Shown here piece after piece: positions 18,730 to 26,533 of a stretch of DNA of 64,000 nt. The DNA is taken from NCBI RefSeq assembly GCF_007570825.1, contig NZ_SUNB01000001.1, positions 310,001 to 374,000 on the forward strand, written 5' to 3'. The position numbers were made by a program, and so were the translations under genes. How positions within the stretch are numbered: the first letter of the stretch is position 1; every line of letters starts with the position of its first letter. The notes beneath the pieces were generated by a model that had not been told where the DNA came from, did no database searches, and was given only the letters and a program-made list of their open reading frames with translations. Source of the DNA: Pleionea sediminis. Its GTDB lineage: Bacteria > Pseudomonadota > Gammaproteobacteria > Enterobacterales > Kangiellaceae.

Positions 18730-20688
18730 CTAATAACGCGTTATCAACTCTTTCCTTTTGAGCATCTTAACTAAATCTACATTCTTCCATTTTACAAACC
18801 AATTAATCCCATTTAGCTCTCCAAGCTTTTGTTGTGCTTCATTTTCAGTTAAATCTATTGACTGCTGTTTATAGAAGTTTACATATAATTTCTTTTTCAA
18901 GTCATCGGAAACATAAGGACAGCAGATTGTATCTAGAAACATATGCGTGAACTCAGAGCTATAATCGAGATTACTTTCGTCAGTAATATAGTTTTCGATA
19001 ATTGATTCACATTGAGCTCTCAAGTTATCATATTCTTTGTAATCTCTCATATAAAATAATAATGATATAATTTCAAAATATGATGGCTTTTCATCTATAA
19101 ACTTTCGTAACTTGTCACTTGATGTAGAATATGCTTCACCGAACTCATGTGTTGCCAGCAGTATATTCAGGCACTCTACTGATATATGATTTTTCCTCTT
19201 ATTCTTCTTGTCGAAATCCATTTCCAATTTATTGTAGTGTTCCATTACCCTTGATTTAAAAAAACTAGAGAATTCTTTCGCGAAATTATTAAAGAATCTC
19301 TGAGCCAAAACAATTACCTTAGCTAACTTGTAAGAAGATTGAACACTAGGTGAAATTGTAAAGAAGAAAAACATTAAATCAACATATAGGCACAGAGTAT
19401 CTCTGTACCTAAGAACCAATTCATCCCTATTTAACCCAGTGATAATCCTAAAGTCTTTTATAATTTTGATAGCTCGGTAAGAAATAATTGAAATAATAAA
19501 GTTTGCCACATCTTCATAATCTGCCCCCTCTAATCCTAGAGTGCGTTTAATCCTATTAACAAAATCTCGAAGTAGACGGCCATTTGAGCTTACTCCTTTC
19601 AAATAGGAGCGACGATAACCAGAATCTTCAATAACATCAAAAAGCTTTTCATCTAAAGATGCTAACTCATCCTTCATTATTGATATCAACATTGATTTTT
19701 TAGTTATAAATGGACGTTCTATTTTTTTGACTTTAAGTTCATTTAAACGCATATTATAGTCATTTAAATTATCATTTATTATGTTTGCTACGTCTTCATT
19801 TAACTTCTCATCATTTGAGAACAAAATATAATCATCAACATATCTCACAAACTCGAAATCAATTCCGTAACTATACTGACAACGTTCCTCGCACTCTTGA
19901 ATTATCTGAGCATCAATTTCTTGCAATATAACTTCCGAAAAAACTCTACTCACTTCAGAACCAATAGCTATTCCGTTAGTTTCATTATTATTTGAGCGCT
20001 GCATCAACCGGTCAAACTTGCATGCAAATTGGTTTTCCTGCCTTATATTTTTCTTTGCATAACTTTTTGACTTTACAGCCCATGTAACAGTATGAGTATA
20101 AATACTACCAAAGCAATTCGAAATATCTAACATCCACATACAGGTGTATTTCTTCTCAAGTTCCAGATACCTTGCACTATTGAAAAATTTATAGAGTTTG
20201 TCGTATCCACCATATGAGTAAAATGATGATAAATAGGAACGATTTATTTCAGATTTTACCGTATCTATTCCTTGATTCTTAAACTTAGAATTTATATTTT
20301 TATCTTTTAAATAAAGGCTATTCCCAATTTTCTTCGGAGCTCTAATAGAGGCAGGACTTTTATCACAAAGATATGTAATCAGGTAGCTAAACTTGTTGTA
20401 AAACTCGCATAACCTCAACTGTAATCGAGGATGGAGAAGTGATAAATGTCGAAATGAAACTTTGTCTTTTCGTATACTATATTTATAAGGACTTGTCTGC
20501 TGCTCCCCCTTATTCATTAGTATTCTTTCTATCAAAATACTCAGTTCTCTGGAGGCAACTCCCTCAGCATGTTTATGCAGATTTAGGTAAAGACCATCAT
20601 TTGAAAAAATAAAAGGAAGATCACCTGGCATTGTATCAGTCAACAATGCTCTAAAATCATCCTTTTTATTAACTCTGAGTCTACTCAC
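18730..20688 (-). CDS. drt3b: Antiviral reverse transcriptase Drt3b (UG8-type) of a DRT3 system
   Basis: This is the 652-aa second RT of the operon. The polymerase core is visible as MWMLDISNCFGSIYTHTVTW (motif A Asp), GIAIGSEVSRVFSEVILQEID (motif B) and FVRYVDDYILFSND (motif C YVDD, about residues 283-286). A helical C-terminal region of roughly 250 residues follows, as in defence-associated RTs of the unknown-group class. It starts with GTG, overlapping the drt3a stop by four bases (GTGA). Two consecutive RTs of about 420 and 650 aa are the signature of DRT3, described as an anti-phage system. Low GC and frequent Lys, Asn and Tyr codons differ from the core genes, suggesting transfer. Confidence 0.9.
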   Translation of the reverse strand: MSRLRVNKKDDFRALLTDTMPGDLPFIFSNDGLYLNLHKHAEGVASRELSILIERILMNKGEQQTSPYKYSIRKDKVSFRHLSLLHPRLQLRLCEFYNKFSYLITYLCDKSPASIRAPKKIGNSLYLKDKNINSKFKNQGIDTVKSEINRSYLSSFYSYGGYDKLYKFFNSARYLELEKKYTCMWMLDISNCFGSIYTHTVTWAVKSKSYAKKNIRQENQFACKFDRLMQRSNNNETNGIAIGSEVSRVFSEVILQEIDAQIIQECEERCQYSYGIDFEFVRYVDDYILFSNDEKLNEDVANIINDNLNDYNMRLNELKVKKIERPFITKKSMLISIMKDELASLDEKLFDVIEDSGYRRSYLKGVSSNGRLLRDFVNRIKRTLGLEGADYEDVANFIISIISYRAIKIIKDFRIITGLNRDELVLRYRDTLCLYVDLMFFFFTISPSVQSSYKLAKVIVLAQRFFNNFAKEFSSFFKSRVMEHYNKLEMDFDKKNKRKNHISVECLNILLATHEFGEAYSTSSDKLRKFIDEKPSYFEIISLLFYMRDYKEYDNLRAQCESIIENYITDESNLDYSSEFTHMFLDTICCPYVSDDLKKKLYVNFYKQQSIDLTENEAQQKLGELNGINWFVKWKNVDLVKMLKRKELITRY

Positions 20689-21950
20689 TTCCAGATCCTC
20701 GTAATTGCTTGAAGTCGATTTAAGCTAAATCGCTTAAAGACCTTTTTCCGAAAACCTGTTTTAAAACTAATTTTCATTAACCTGCTTTTTTGGACATTGC
20801 TCAGGTGATGCTTCATCCCTAATTTCAATCTCCTGGGAGGATGCAAGATTGCCACTTTCAAGTAATCATCCAACTTATCCAACGAGCTTATAGGCCCTTC
20901 TACTTCAGAGTAATTATAATAAATTCCTGAAGGTATCTTCCTGTTACTTAACTTATCAATGATATCTCGGTTGGTTGTAAGAAACCTGAACCTGTCAACT
21001 AATAAGCTAAAATCACCACTTTTCCCAAATGAGTATATTGCTTGATAAATTTTCGTTTGAAACTTCGATAGCTTTTTCTTAGAGATATCAACATCGACTC
21101 TACGAAACCTAGTGCATTTTATTGTCTTTATCTCTCTTTTACGCTTCTCATCCTGCAGGCCTTTGTCTGAGGAAATATCATCTATGACCTGAAACTGATA
21201 GCCCAAGTAGTCGAAGTTAGCAACTGGATTGTTCTCTCCACTTGAGAATTTATTCACATGAATAATATTTGTTTTCTTTCGATTTAAATTGAGTCCGTCT
21301 GGCAAATTTGTCTCTATATCCAGTAGAAGATTATCCGACTTGCTATTTGCAACAATTATTATATCGTCGACATATCGAGAATAATAAAATATATCCTCCA
21401 CGGACATCACCCACTTATCAAAATTTTTTAAATAAGATTCTGCAAGAACAGAACTAATTGATAAGCCTCTAGGTATACCAGTTCCACTACAGGGTGTTGT
21501 TTTCAATATATTCTCTATAATGTTTAACGTAATTTTGTCGACGCCATTATCTTTCAATATACTCAAAAGGTAATTATGACTACAAGTCTCGAAAAAATCT
21601 TTTATATCCAATCGAAATAGTGAATATGGAGAGCCTTCTGAAAGAACAATCTTCAGTTCTCTTATTATTGTAGTCCTTGGCTTTAGGTTGAGTTTAAGTC
21701 GACTTTTAATATTCGCTGTACATTTCCTCAATACCAATTGATATGCTAAGTCAGGAATTTGATAGACTTGCTTTCCATCTACCAAGTGAGTTTTTATTGT
21801 TGGAGAAGGCGTTAGAAAATTTTCTGCTAACTTTAGCGCACCTTGAATAAAGCTTTTTCGATAATCCTCATCTAAAAGATCTTTACATTTATAAAAATCG
21901 AAACCATTAAGTAGGCGGGCTAAATTTGCTCTTGTATATGAGTAATCCAT
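20685..21950 (-). CDS. drt3a: Antiviral reverse transcriptase Drt3a (UG3-type) of a DRT3 system
   Basis: This is the 421-aa first RT of the operon. Core motifs are present: LFRLDIKDFFETCSHNYLLS (motif A), GIPRGLSISSVLAESYLKNF (motif B) and FYYSRYVDDIIIVANS (motif C, YVDD near residue 193), followed by LNRKKTNIIH and FDYLGYQF. It lacks retron NAxxH and VTG motifs and any group II intron maturase or endonuclease domain. Together with Drt3b it should make DNA on an RNA template during phage infection. The gene lies beside tRNA-Met in a segment with unusually low GC. Confidence 0.9.
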   Translation of the reverse strand: MDYSYTRANLARLLNGFDFYKCKDLLDEDYRKSFIQGALKLAENFLTPSPTIKTHLVDGKQVYQIPDLAYQLVLRKCTANIKSRLKLNLKPRTTIIRELKIVLSEGSPYSLFRLDIKDFFETCSHNYLLSILKDNGVDKITLNIIENILKTTPCSGTGIPRGLSISSVLAESYLKNFDKWVMSVEDIFYYSRYVDDIIIVANSKSDNLLLDIETNLPDGLNLNRKKTNIIHVNKFSSGENNPVANFDYLGYQFQVIDDISSDKGLQDEKRKREIKTIKCTRFRRVDVDISKKKLSKFQTKIYQAIYSFGKSGDFSLLVDRFRFLTTNRDIIDKLSNRKIPSGIYYNYSEVEGPISSLDKLDDYLKVAILHPPRRLKLGMKHHLSNVQKSRLMKISFKTGFRKKVFKRFSLNRLQAITRIWK

Positions 21951-21998
21951 TCAAAACTTCTACTTTTTAAATAACTTTTTCTATGAATTTGGATACAG

Positions 21999-22331
21999 TT
22001 ATTTACAGAACTCCAAGGGGGGGGTAACCCTTTCAGTTCGAACTTTTTCCACACTCCATTCATGTAATCGAGTAATAAATGTTCGAGCTTTATACTTTAG
22101 ACCAACTAGCCTTTCAATAAAGCTTTCACCATACTTCGACTCTTTCACTTCACCAGTCGACGTATCAAATTTAAAACTGTAGTGCGGCCTTAGTAGCTGC
22201 TCTTTACGCTTGCAGAAAAAGCCACCCATCAATAGATTAAATTTACACCTGTCGGAATCATCGGATGCTTTTCGAATACTCTCAACCTTTTCCGGTAAAT
22301 GATATTTTCCTGGTAGCCTTTTGAATTCTCG
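21999..22331 (-). pseudogene. Open fragment with protein-like composition, possible gene remnant
   Basis: A continuous minus-strand frame of about 110 codons ends at 21999, and an in-frame stop blocks it upstream at 22332-22334. The encoded text (for example KYHLPEKVESIRKASDDSDR and GESFIERLVGLKYKARTFIT) reads like a real protein but has no good start; only an internal ATG at 22229 without a ribosome-binding site. It could be the 3' end of a decayed gene or a small gene linked to DRT3. The product is not recognised. Confidence 0.3.
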
Positions 22332-22334
22332 TCA

Positions 22335-22731
22335 CGCGGTAACACTACACCAATCAACAATCTCAAATTGTATTATTCCCCACGCAGAGCTCGATCTTTC
22401 AACTAAATGAATATTTTCGTCAGAAACTTCCAGATATTACAAATTTGAGATTCTTTCTATCCAAAATATGGCTCTGCAGAATTCAAACCATCACATCCCG
22501 ATAACTGTTCTTGACAACAGTAGCAAATGCCTAAGAAATGTTCCAATCTGTAACGAGCTTTCATACTGTATTTACTCAGATAAAAACCTCATTATTCGAC
22601 AAATTACTGTTTTGTGACAATTTCCAACTTCAAGAAATTAAATTAGTGATCGACGTGACTTTGTTGACTAGGAAATAGTATTTTTTATGCGGCATATGAG
22701 CCGAAGGGATTTCTTTTAAAATGAAAAATAT
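22335..22731. other. Gene-free stretch upstream of the DRT3 locus
   Basis: No convincing coding region, tRNA or repeat is seen. It may hold the promoter for the minus-strand DRT3 operon or be debris of the insertion that brought it. Confidence 0.4.
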
Positions 22732-22765
22732 AAGAGATAGTATATCACTGGCACTACTATCTCTT
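22732..22765 (-). terminator. Hairpin terminator after the TonB-domain lipoprotein genes
   Basis: A perfect 11-base stem AAGAGATAGTA/TACTATCTCTT, followed on the minus strand by a T-rich run, lies just past the stop at 22787. Confidence 0.7.
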
Positions 22766-22786
22766 AACACTATTAATAACTAACGA

Positions 22787-23164
22787 TTATTGCTGATATT
22801 CAAGTGTGTAAGTCGCTAACTTTTCTTTGAAAATTGGCTCCGACTTAAATTTCCAATGTTTAAACACGCTTAAAGCGGACTTAACAAAAACATCTCCGGG
22901 GTGAGACTCTGCAACTTTAATATCAACGGGAACGCCGTTATCATCAATAAAAAACTCAAGCCGTACCCAGCCCGATAGCTTTTCTTCAATCGCCTTTCTA
23001 GGATAGCCCGGTTGAACTATGACATGTGGTATCGGGTCACGCCCTGCCATCCTTAAATTTTCTGTATTCACACTATTTTCAAGCTTATAACCATTGCTTG
23101 CACAAGACGCCAAAAGCAACATTGATAGTGCGGCTACTAAATAATTTAATATTGATTTTTTCAA
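22787..23164 (-). CDS. Lipoprotein with TonB C-terminal domain
   Basis: The 125-aa product has a lipoprotein signal with lipobox LASC (Cys about residue 21) and a single TonB C-terminal-like domain: QPGYPRKAIEEKLSGWVRLEFFIDDN, then DVFVKSALSVFKHWKF. It has no N-terminal transmembrane helix or proline-rich spacer of true TonB, so energy transduction to outer-membrane receptors is unlikely. It may be a periplasmic envelope-binding module. It lies 14 bases after a second TonB-domain lipoprotein gene, probably in one operon. Confidence 0.8.
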   Translation of the reverse strand: MKKSILNYLVAALSMLLLASCASNGYKLENSVNTENLRMAGRDPIPHVIVQPGYPRKAIEEKLSGWVRLEFFIDDNGVPVDIKVAESHPGDVFVKSALSVFKHWKFKSEPIFKEKLATYTLEYQQ

Positions 23165-23178
23165 AATATATTTTTCGA

Positions 23179-23823
23179 CTATTCTTGTTCAGGCTTAAAT
23201 TCCATAGTGTATTGCAAATTGTTCTGCCGAGCAGGTTTTCCATTAACTAACTTTGGTTTAAATTGAAACTCTTTGGCTTGCTCTATTGCTACCTTTTGAA
23301 ATTCTTCGCCAAGATTGGATTCAATAACTTTGATATTGATTGCTTTACCCGTTTCAGACAAATCAAACTCTAACTTTACAAATCCAACCTCGCATGAATC
23401 AACTAGACAGTCGTCATTGCTACTCGCATCTAAAGATTTACTTTGGTGCTCTTCTGGTAGAAAATTAATCGGATAGGAAAACGTTTTATTAGCTGCAGGT
23501 CCAAAATCCAAATCTTTAATGACAGTACATATTTTTTCGGCAACCAGCTCTAAACCACCACCCGCTTTTCTAACCTGACACTTATTCGGCTTGTTATAAA
23601 TTGCGGTAATGTCGAAAACCATCTCACCGCCGAGAGAGGGATTATCTCCCAAAGCCCTTTTATAAATAGAAAATATCAATGCTTGGTTCTCATCGAAGAC
23701 ATTTTGAATGTCTTCACTCGACAAAGGCGACAGTTTACCATCAGCACTTTCTTCTGACACCACTCCGCTACTTGCACAAGACGCTAAAAACAACGTACAC
23801 AAAAACATCAAACTTTTACCCAT
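23179..23823 (-). CDS. Lipoprotein with AgmX/PglI-like and TonB-like domains
   Basis: The product is 214 aa from the ATG at 23823, preferred over a GTG at 23832 because a GAGAG ribosome-binding site precedes it. The lipobox is LASC. The first domain (VFDENQALIFSIYKRALGDN, then EMVFDITA) resembles the AgmX/PglI C-terminal module found in gliding and TonB-like proteins. The second (GFVKLEFDLSETGKAINIKV, then ITLQ-type ending LQYTMEF) is a TonB-C fold. Four Cys in the middle (KCQVR, ICTVI, DDCLVDSCEV) may pair. The function is unknown; it shares architecture with its downstream neighbour. Confidence 0.7.
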   Translation of the reverse strand: MGKSLMFLCTLFLASCASSGVVSEESADGKLSPLSSEDIQNVFDENQALIFSIYKRALGDNPSLGGEMVFDITAIYNKPNKCQVRKAGGGLELVAEKICTVIKDLDFGPAANKTFSYPINFLPEEHQSKSLDASSNDDCLVDSCEVGFVKLEFDLSETGKAINIKVIESNLGEEFQKVAIEQAKEFQFKPKLVNGKPARQNNLQYTMEFKPEQE

Positions 23824-24000
23824 TAGTATCACTCTCTAATTCAGGAGGAAATTTATATGCCAGATTTAGTTTTCTAACTTTTTCAACGCCAGTCTCAAAA
23901 TTTAATTTCAAAGTTTCACTTTTTAAAAACTCAGGGCTTCCAAGCTTTGACGATACTATTACTTAGCATCTTTATAGTTAAGATAAGACTTCATCATAGA

Positions 24001-24112
24001 ATTAACGCAAAGTTAACCGGAAGTAACGGAAGCGCAATGGAGCGCGTAAAGTAGCGAAGCCACGCGCGAAACGAAGCGTGAGTTACGATTCCGGTTAAGC
24101 GCCTTGTTAGCT
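24001..24112 (-). other. attC-like site (112 bp), last of the array
   Basis: The ends are ATTAACG and GTTAGCT. The arms TTAACCGGAA (from 24012) and TTCCGGTTAA are perfectly complementary, and the right end carries GCGCCTTGTTAG, a common integron consensus. Confidence 0.85.
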
Positions 24113-24613
24113 GTCATTTGCTTGAAGTAACGAATTTATTTCGTTTACAAGGGATGGAAGATTTTTTTCGTTATAACCAATGTGCTCTGAAAATACATTT
24201 CCATCTCTTCCGACGATCACCATGTGAGGTATTGCTTTTACACCATACATCTTAGCAATATACCCATTTCTATCAAACGAAAATATCATCGGATTGTCTG
24301 AGAGAGTCTTAGAGACTTTTTTAAAAAGCTTTATCCCTTCTTGATAGCTTATAGCGATGACCTGAAGGTTTTCTGTACCGACCTGTTTCTGTATAGCGCT
24401 CAAAATTGGTAGCTCTTTCATACACGGACTGCACCATGTAGCCCAAAATGTGATGATTACTACCTTCCCAGTATAATCTGTCACTTTTATTTTTTTTCCA
24501 TCGCCACCTCGGCCAATATTATCATACGGAGCTTGGCCGACTGTTATATCAGCCGAAACAGATTCCATTGACAAGAATAGCGATGTAAACAATAAAACAC
24601 GTAATAATGACAT
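24107..24613 (-). CDS. Exported thioredoxin-fold protein, TlpA/ResA type (cassette gene)
   Basis: The 168-aa product has a signal peptide (LLFTSLFLSMESVSADI) and a TlpA-like thioredoxin domain: VVIITFWATWCSPCMKELPI with redox pair CSPC near residue 62, and the cis-proline loop GVKAIPHMVIVG. It probably reduces or shuffles disulphides in the periplasm. The ATG follows AAGGAG. The stop lies inside the attC site, so it is a complete cassette. It differs from the peroxiredoxin at 17.4 kb. Confidence 0.88.
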   Translation of the reverse strand: MSLLRVLLFTSLFLSMESVSADITVGQAPYDNIGRGGDGKKIKVTDYTGKVVIITFWATWCSPCMKELPILSAIQKQVGTENLQVIAISYQEGIKLFKKVSKTLSDNPMIFSFDRNGYIAKMYGVKAIPHMVIVGRDGNVFSEHIGYNEKNLPSLVNEINSLLQANDS

Positions 24614-24638
24614 AAAGACTCCTTTTTTATTTTTTAAA

Positions 24639-24697
24639 CAGCTAACGCAAAATTGAGAGGCGCGTTTTTCGCGCCTTTCTCAAATGTTTAGTTGTCC
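24639..24697 (-). other. attC-like site
   Basis: The left end is AGCTAACG; the right end TTTAGTTG is degenerate. The arms TTGAGAGGCGCG and CGCGCCTTTCTCAA form a near-perfect hairpin around a T run. Confidence 0.7.
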
Positions 24698-24712
24698 TAT
24701 TTTCCTCGACAC

Positions 24713-24802
24713 TCACTGAAAAAGCAGCACAACAGATTTATATAAATACATCAAATTCACCGGTACAAATACTACCAGCAAAAACAGGTATTTCTTACCC
24801 AT
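24713..24802 (-). CDS. Putative 29-aa single-helix membrane peptide (cassette gene)
   Basis: This short frame begins at an ATG preceded by GGAG at proper spacing, and encodes a mostly hydrophobic peptide (MGKKYLFLLVVFVPVNLMYL and nine more residues). Its orientation matches the other cassette genes and it ends just beyond an attC site. Such peptides can be toxins or small membrane regulators. Existence is inferred from the ribosome-binding site and context only. Confidence 0.35.
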   Translation of the reverse strand: MGKKYLFLLVVFVPVNLMYLYKSVVLLFQ

Positions 24803-24842
24803 AAATTTACTCCAGAGCTTAAAGAACAAAGGAGAAAAAAGT

Positions 24843-25004
24843 ATGGATAAACTCAAATTAACAACTATAACAAAGCTTATCAGCCTGAAACTAGAAAACT
24901 CAGGTAAATATTACCCATTTGTTCCAGGATTGAATATAAGCATTACGATTATAGTCAGGCCGAAACAGGCAAAGAAATTTGGAGCTTTTCCTTTTTATTC
25001 ATAG
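24843..25004 (+). CDS. Putative 53-aa protein, opposite to the cassette direction
   Basis: An ATG follows a strong GGAG ribosome-binding site and opens a 53-codon frame with basic and hydrophobic residues (MDKLKLTTITKLISLKLENS at the start). It is the only plus-strand candidate in the array and shares its cassette with the 29-aa minus-strand frame, so the pair could be a two-component unit or chance. Function unknown. Confidence 0.4.
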   Translation: MDKLKLTTITKLISLKLENSGKYYPFVPGLNISITIIVRPKQAKKFGAFPFYS

Positions 25005-25032
25005 TGTCTGACAATATTCATATCCTTGCTAC

Positions 25033-25110
25033 GCATAACGCTTTGCTTTGCAGATTTGATTCGCGACAACAAGGTGTTGCTCAAAGTCGCGCAACAGTTT
25101 ATGGTTATGC
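25033..25110 (-). other. attC-like site (78 bp)
   Basis: The outer ends GCATAACG and GGTTATGC are complementary apart from the extra bulge base, and the interior TTCGCGAC/GTCGCG pairs. Confidence 0.85.
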
Positions 25111-25376
25111 TATACATTTTTAGCATCTCTAGTTTTTAGATAATAACCCATTAGTAGAAACGAAACGCCAACGACGATTAAAGTATAATTATCTGAATGA
25201 CTTTCTTCAGTTGCAACCACTTTGATGTAATTTGAGTGTTCGCCAAAGCTAAAAAACTGCACTATATTTGACCATAAATCAACAGGAAAAAAATCTGCGA
25301 TCGGCGTAAATAACAAAATACCTATAAATGCCAATATCAGACCTGAATATATAAAAAGTCTACTCATAATACGCAT
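25110..25376 (-). CDS. Small two-helix membrane protein (cassette gene)
   Basis: The 88-aa product has two membrane segments (LFIYSGLILAFIGILLFTPIA and YTLIVVGVSFLLMGYYLKT) separated by a periplasmic-type loop. The first ATG at 25376 lies inside the neighbouring attC site, so the second ATG at 25367 (MSRLF) may be the true start. The N-terminal text recalls small DUF2905-like membrane proteins, but the match is weak. Function unknown. Confidence 0.6.
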   Translation of the reverse strand: MRIMSRLFIYSGLILAFIGILLFTPIADFFPVDLWSNIVQFFSFGEHSNYIKVVATEESHSDNYTLIVVGVSFLLMGYYLKTRDAKNV

Positions 25377-25456
25377 AACACCGCCAATTATGTCTGAGAG
25401 AAGCGAAGTCCTGCTCCAGAAACTTGCTGGCGCATGGCTGCTTGGCTTTGTTATAC
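25373..25456 (-). other. attC-like site (84 bp)
   Basis: The ends are GCATAAC and GTTATAC, with inner arms CGCCAA and TTGGC. It overlaps the start of the small membrane protein gene. Confidence 0.8.
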
Positions 25457-25457
25457 C

Positions 25458-25847
25458 CTACATAGCTAATAACCTTTCCCACTTTTCCTTGAGCTCCTTA
25501 CTAGCATATTCAAAGTTACTGATACCCAAAACTATGCGCTTAATTTTACCGTGCAACTCCATATTTCTAAGCCAATACTCTTTATCGCAATCTAATACAG
25601 ATTCCAGAAGGTCACCTTCAAAATAGTAAGTATCAATCATCGGGTCTCTCTCCAGAACTTGGATAGCTAATGGAATGAGAATCTGCAAGCTAATATCTTG
25701 CGATATCATAATTCGTAAATCAGCAGGCTTAAACTCTTTGATTGGTATCTTCCTAAGCCTATGGCATTCCTTTACCAGAAACGATGAATAAGTAGGCTCT
25801 CCCCAATCCACATTCTCCAATTCATCTACGCTATTTTCTAGATTCAT
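25458..25847 (-). CDS. CdiI-type contact-dependent inhibition immunity protein (cassette gene)
   Basis: The 129-aa product matches the wording of a widespread CdiI immunity family: GEPTYSSFLVKECHRLRKIP, then KPADLRIMISQDISLQILIPLAI and a final EGDLLESVL segment. Such proteins neutralise the toxic C-terminus of CdiA or related contact-dependent toxins. No toxin gene is adjacent, so this is an orphan immunity gene, which would protect against neighbours' toxins. Start ATG at 25847; the stop abuts an attC site. Confidence 0.78.
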   Translation of the reverse strand: MNLENSVDELENVDWGEPTYSSFLVKECHRLRKIPIKEFKPADLRIMISQDISLQILIPLAIQVLERDPMIDTYYFEGDLLESVLDCDKEYWLRNMELHGKIKRIVLGISNFEYASKELKEKWERLLAM

Positions 25848-25865
25848 ATCTCGTCACTAATATTG

Positions 25866-25923
25866 GTATAACGCTCAATTAAAGTGCGGCTGTAAACCGT
25901 CAATTTTCAACTTCTTGTTATGT
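25866..25923 (-). other. attC-like site (58 bp)
   Basis: The ends are GTATAAC and GTTATGT, with a weakly paired interior (CGG/CCG around CTGTAAA). It lies next to the tRNA-like element. Confidence 0.7.
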
Positions 25924-25929
25924 GTAAAT

Positions 25930-26040
25930 TGGTAAGAAAGGACAGGATTCGAACCTGCGTTCTGCGTTACGATAAATCGAATACAAAAGAGCAGTCCATA
26001 AATGGAGCTGCCCACCTTCAGCCACTCAGTCACCTTTCTT
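25930..26040 (-). tRNA. tRNA-like element in an integron cassette, isotype undetermined
   Basis: On the minus strand an 8-base acceptor AAGAAAGG/CCTTTCTT is followed by A and an encoded CCA. The T-arm GCAGG-TTCGAAT-CCTGT is canonical, and the D-arm ACTGAGTGGCTGAAGGT is like class II (Ser/Leu) tRNAs. The anticodon stem GGCAG/CTGCT encloses 13 rather than 7 bases, containing a self-paired TCCAT-TT-ATGGA, and the variable region is long. The total is 111 bases. It may be a diverged tRNA with an inserted loop, a pseudogene, or a tRNA mimic. The 78-codon frame across it is a shadow. Confidence 0.5.
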
Positions 26041-26111
26041 ATATCACACATTTTTTTAAATTTTTTATAAACCATGAATGCATTAAATTCATCGACCCAG
26101 TTGTTTTTCAC

Positions 26112-26176
26112 ACATAACGATTTAACAAAAATTGTAGCTTCACTTTGCTACATCTTCTTTCGTTTTCTGGTTAACT
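26112..26176 (-). other. attC-like site overlapping a cassette gene 3' end
   Basis: The ends are ACATAAC and GTTAACT. The inner arms TTGTAGC and GCTAC pair. The right half overlaps the last codons of the gene ending at 26140. Confidence 0.6.
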
Positions 26177-26463
26177 ATTTCTTCAATTTTATTCCAATCA
26201 TACAAAGATCTAAGCAAATGCCAGCTTTTCTGTCCTTTGTAATGCAAATATATCTCTTGCGAAGTTGAACCTATAAGCGCTCCAATAATTAGAATGAAAG
26301 TCATTTTCCAGCCACCATCCAATTCGTAATACAAATAGACGCATGAAACGATCATAATGGCTCGATATACCAGGGTTCCAATACCATTCTTCAAATACGT
26401 CAACATCGGAACGCCTACTTCCTTTTTTTCTAGTAAAGATTTACTTAGTTCGTATTCGTTCAT
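26140..26463 (-). CDS. Small membrane protein (cassette gene), function unknown
   Basis: The 107-aa product has a charged N-terminus (MNEYELSKSLLEKKEVG) and two central membrane segments (TLVYRAIMIVSCVYLYYEL and MTFILIIGALIGSTSQEIYL), followed by a soluble helical tail. It starts at an ATG close to the next attC site. No family is recognised. Confidence 0.65.
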   Translation of the reverse strand: MNEYELSKSLLEKKEVGVPMLTYLKNGIGTLVYRAIMIVSCVYLYYELDGGWKMTFILIIGALIGSTSQEIYLHYKGQKSWHLLRSLYDWNKIEEIVNQKTKEDVAK

Positions 26464-26470
26464 ATCTTAT

Positions 26471-26529
26471 AGCTAACGCTTAAAGCAGGCGAATATTATT
26501 TTATTTCGCTTGCCTTTAATTATTAAGTG
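26471..26529 (-). other. attC-like site, degenerate right end
   Basis: The left end is AGCTAACG. The arms AAAGCAGGCGAA and TTCGCTTGCCTTT form a near-perfect hairpin; the right end lacks a clear GTTA. Confidence 0.6.
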
Positions 26530-26533
26530 ACTC

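Noticed and set aside
18730-21950. Retron or group II intron for the two adjacent RTs
   Set aside because: Neither has the NAxxH or VTG retron motifs, maturase or endonuclease domain, and no a1/a2-type repeats were found; DRT3 fits better.
22795-22810. Second GTGTGT site near the DRT3 locus
   Set aside because: It lies in the coding end of the TonB-C lipoprotein gene beyond its own terminator, so it is not a likely template element.
25930-26040. selC-like tRNA because of the 8-base acceptor
   Set aside because: The D-arm and anticodon loop do not fit tRNA-Sec; no TCA anticodon in position.
25875-26111. 78-codon minus-strand frame in the cassette region
   Set aside because: It reads through the tRNA-like element and attC site and has no ribosome-binding site.
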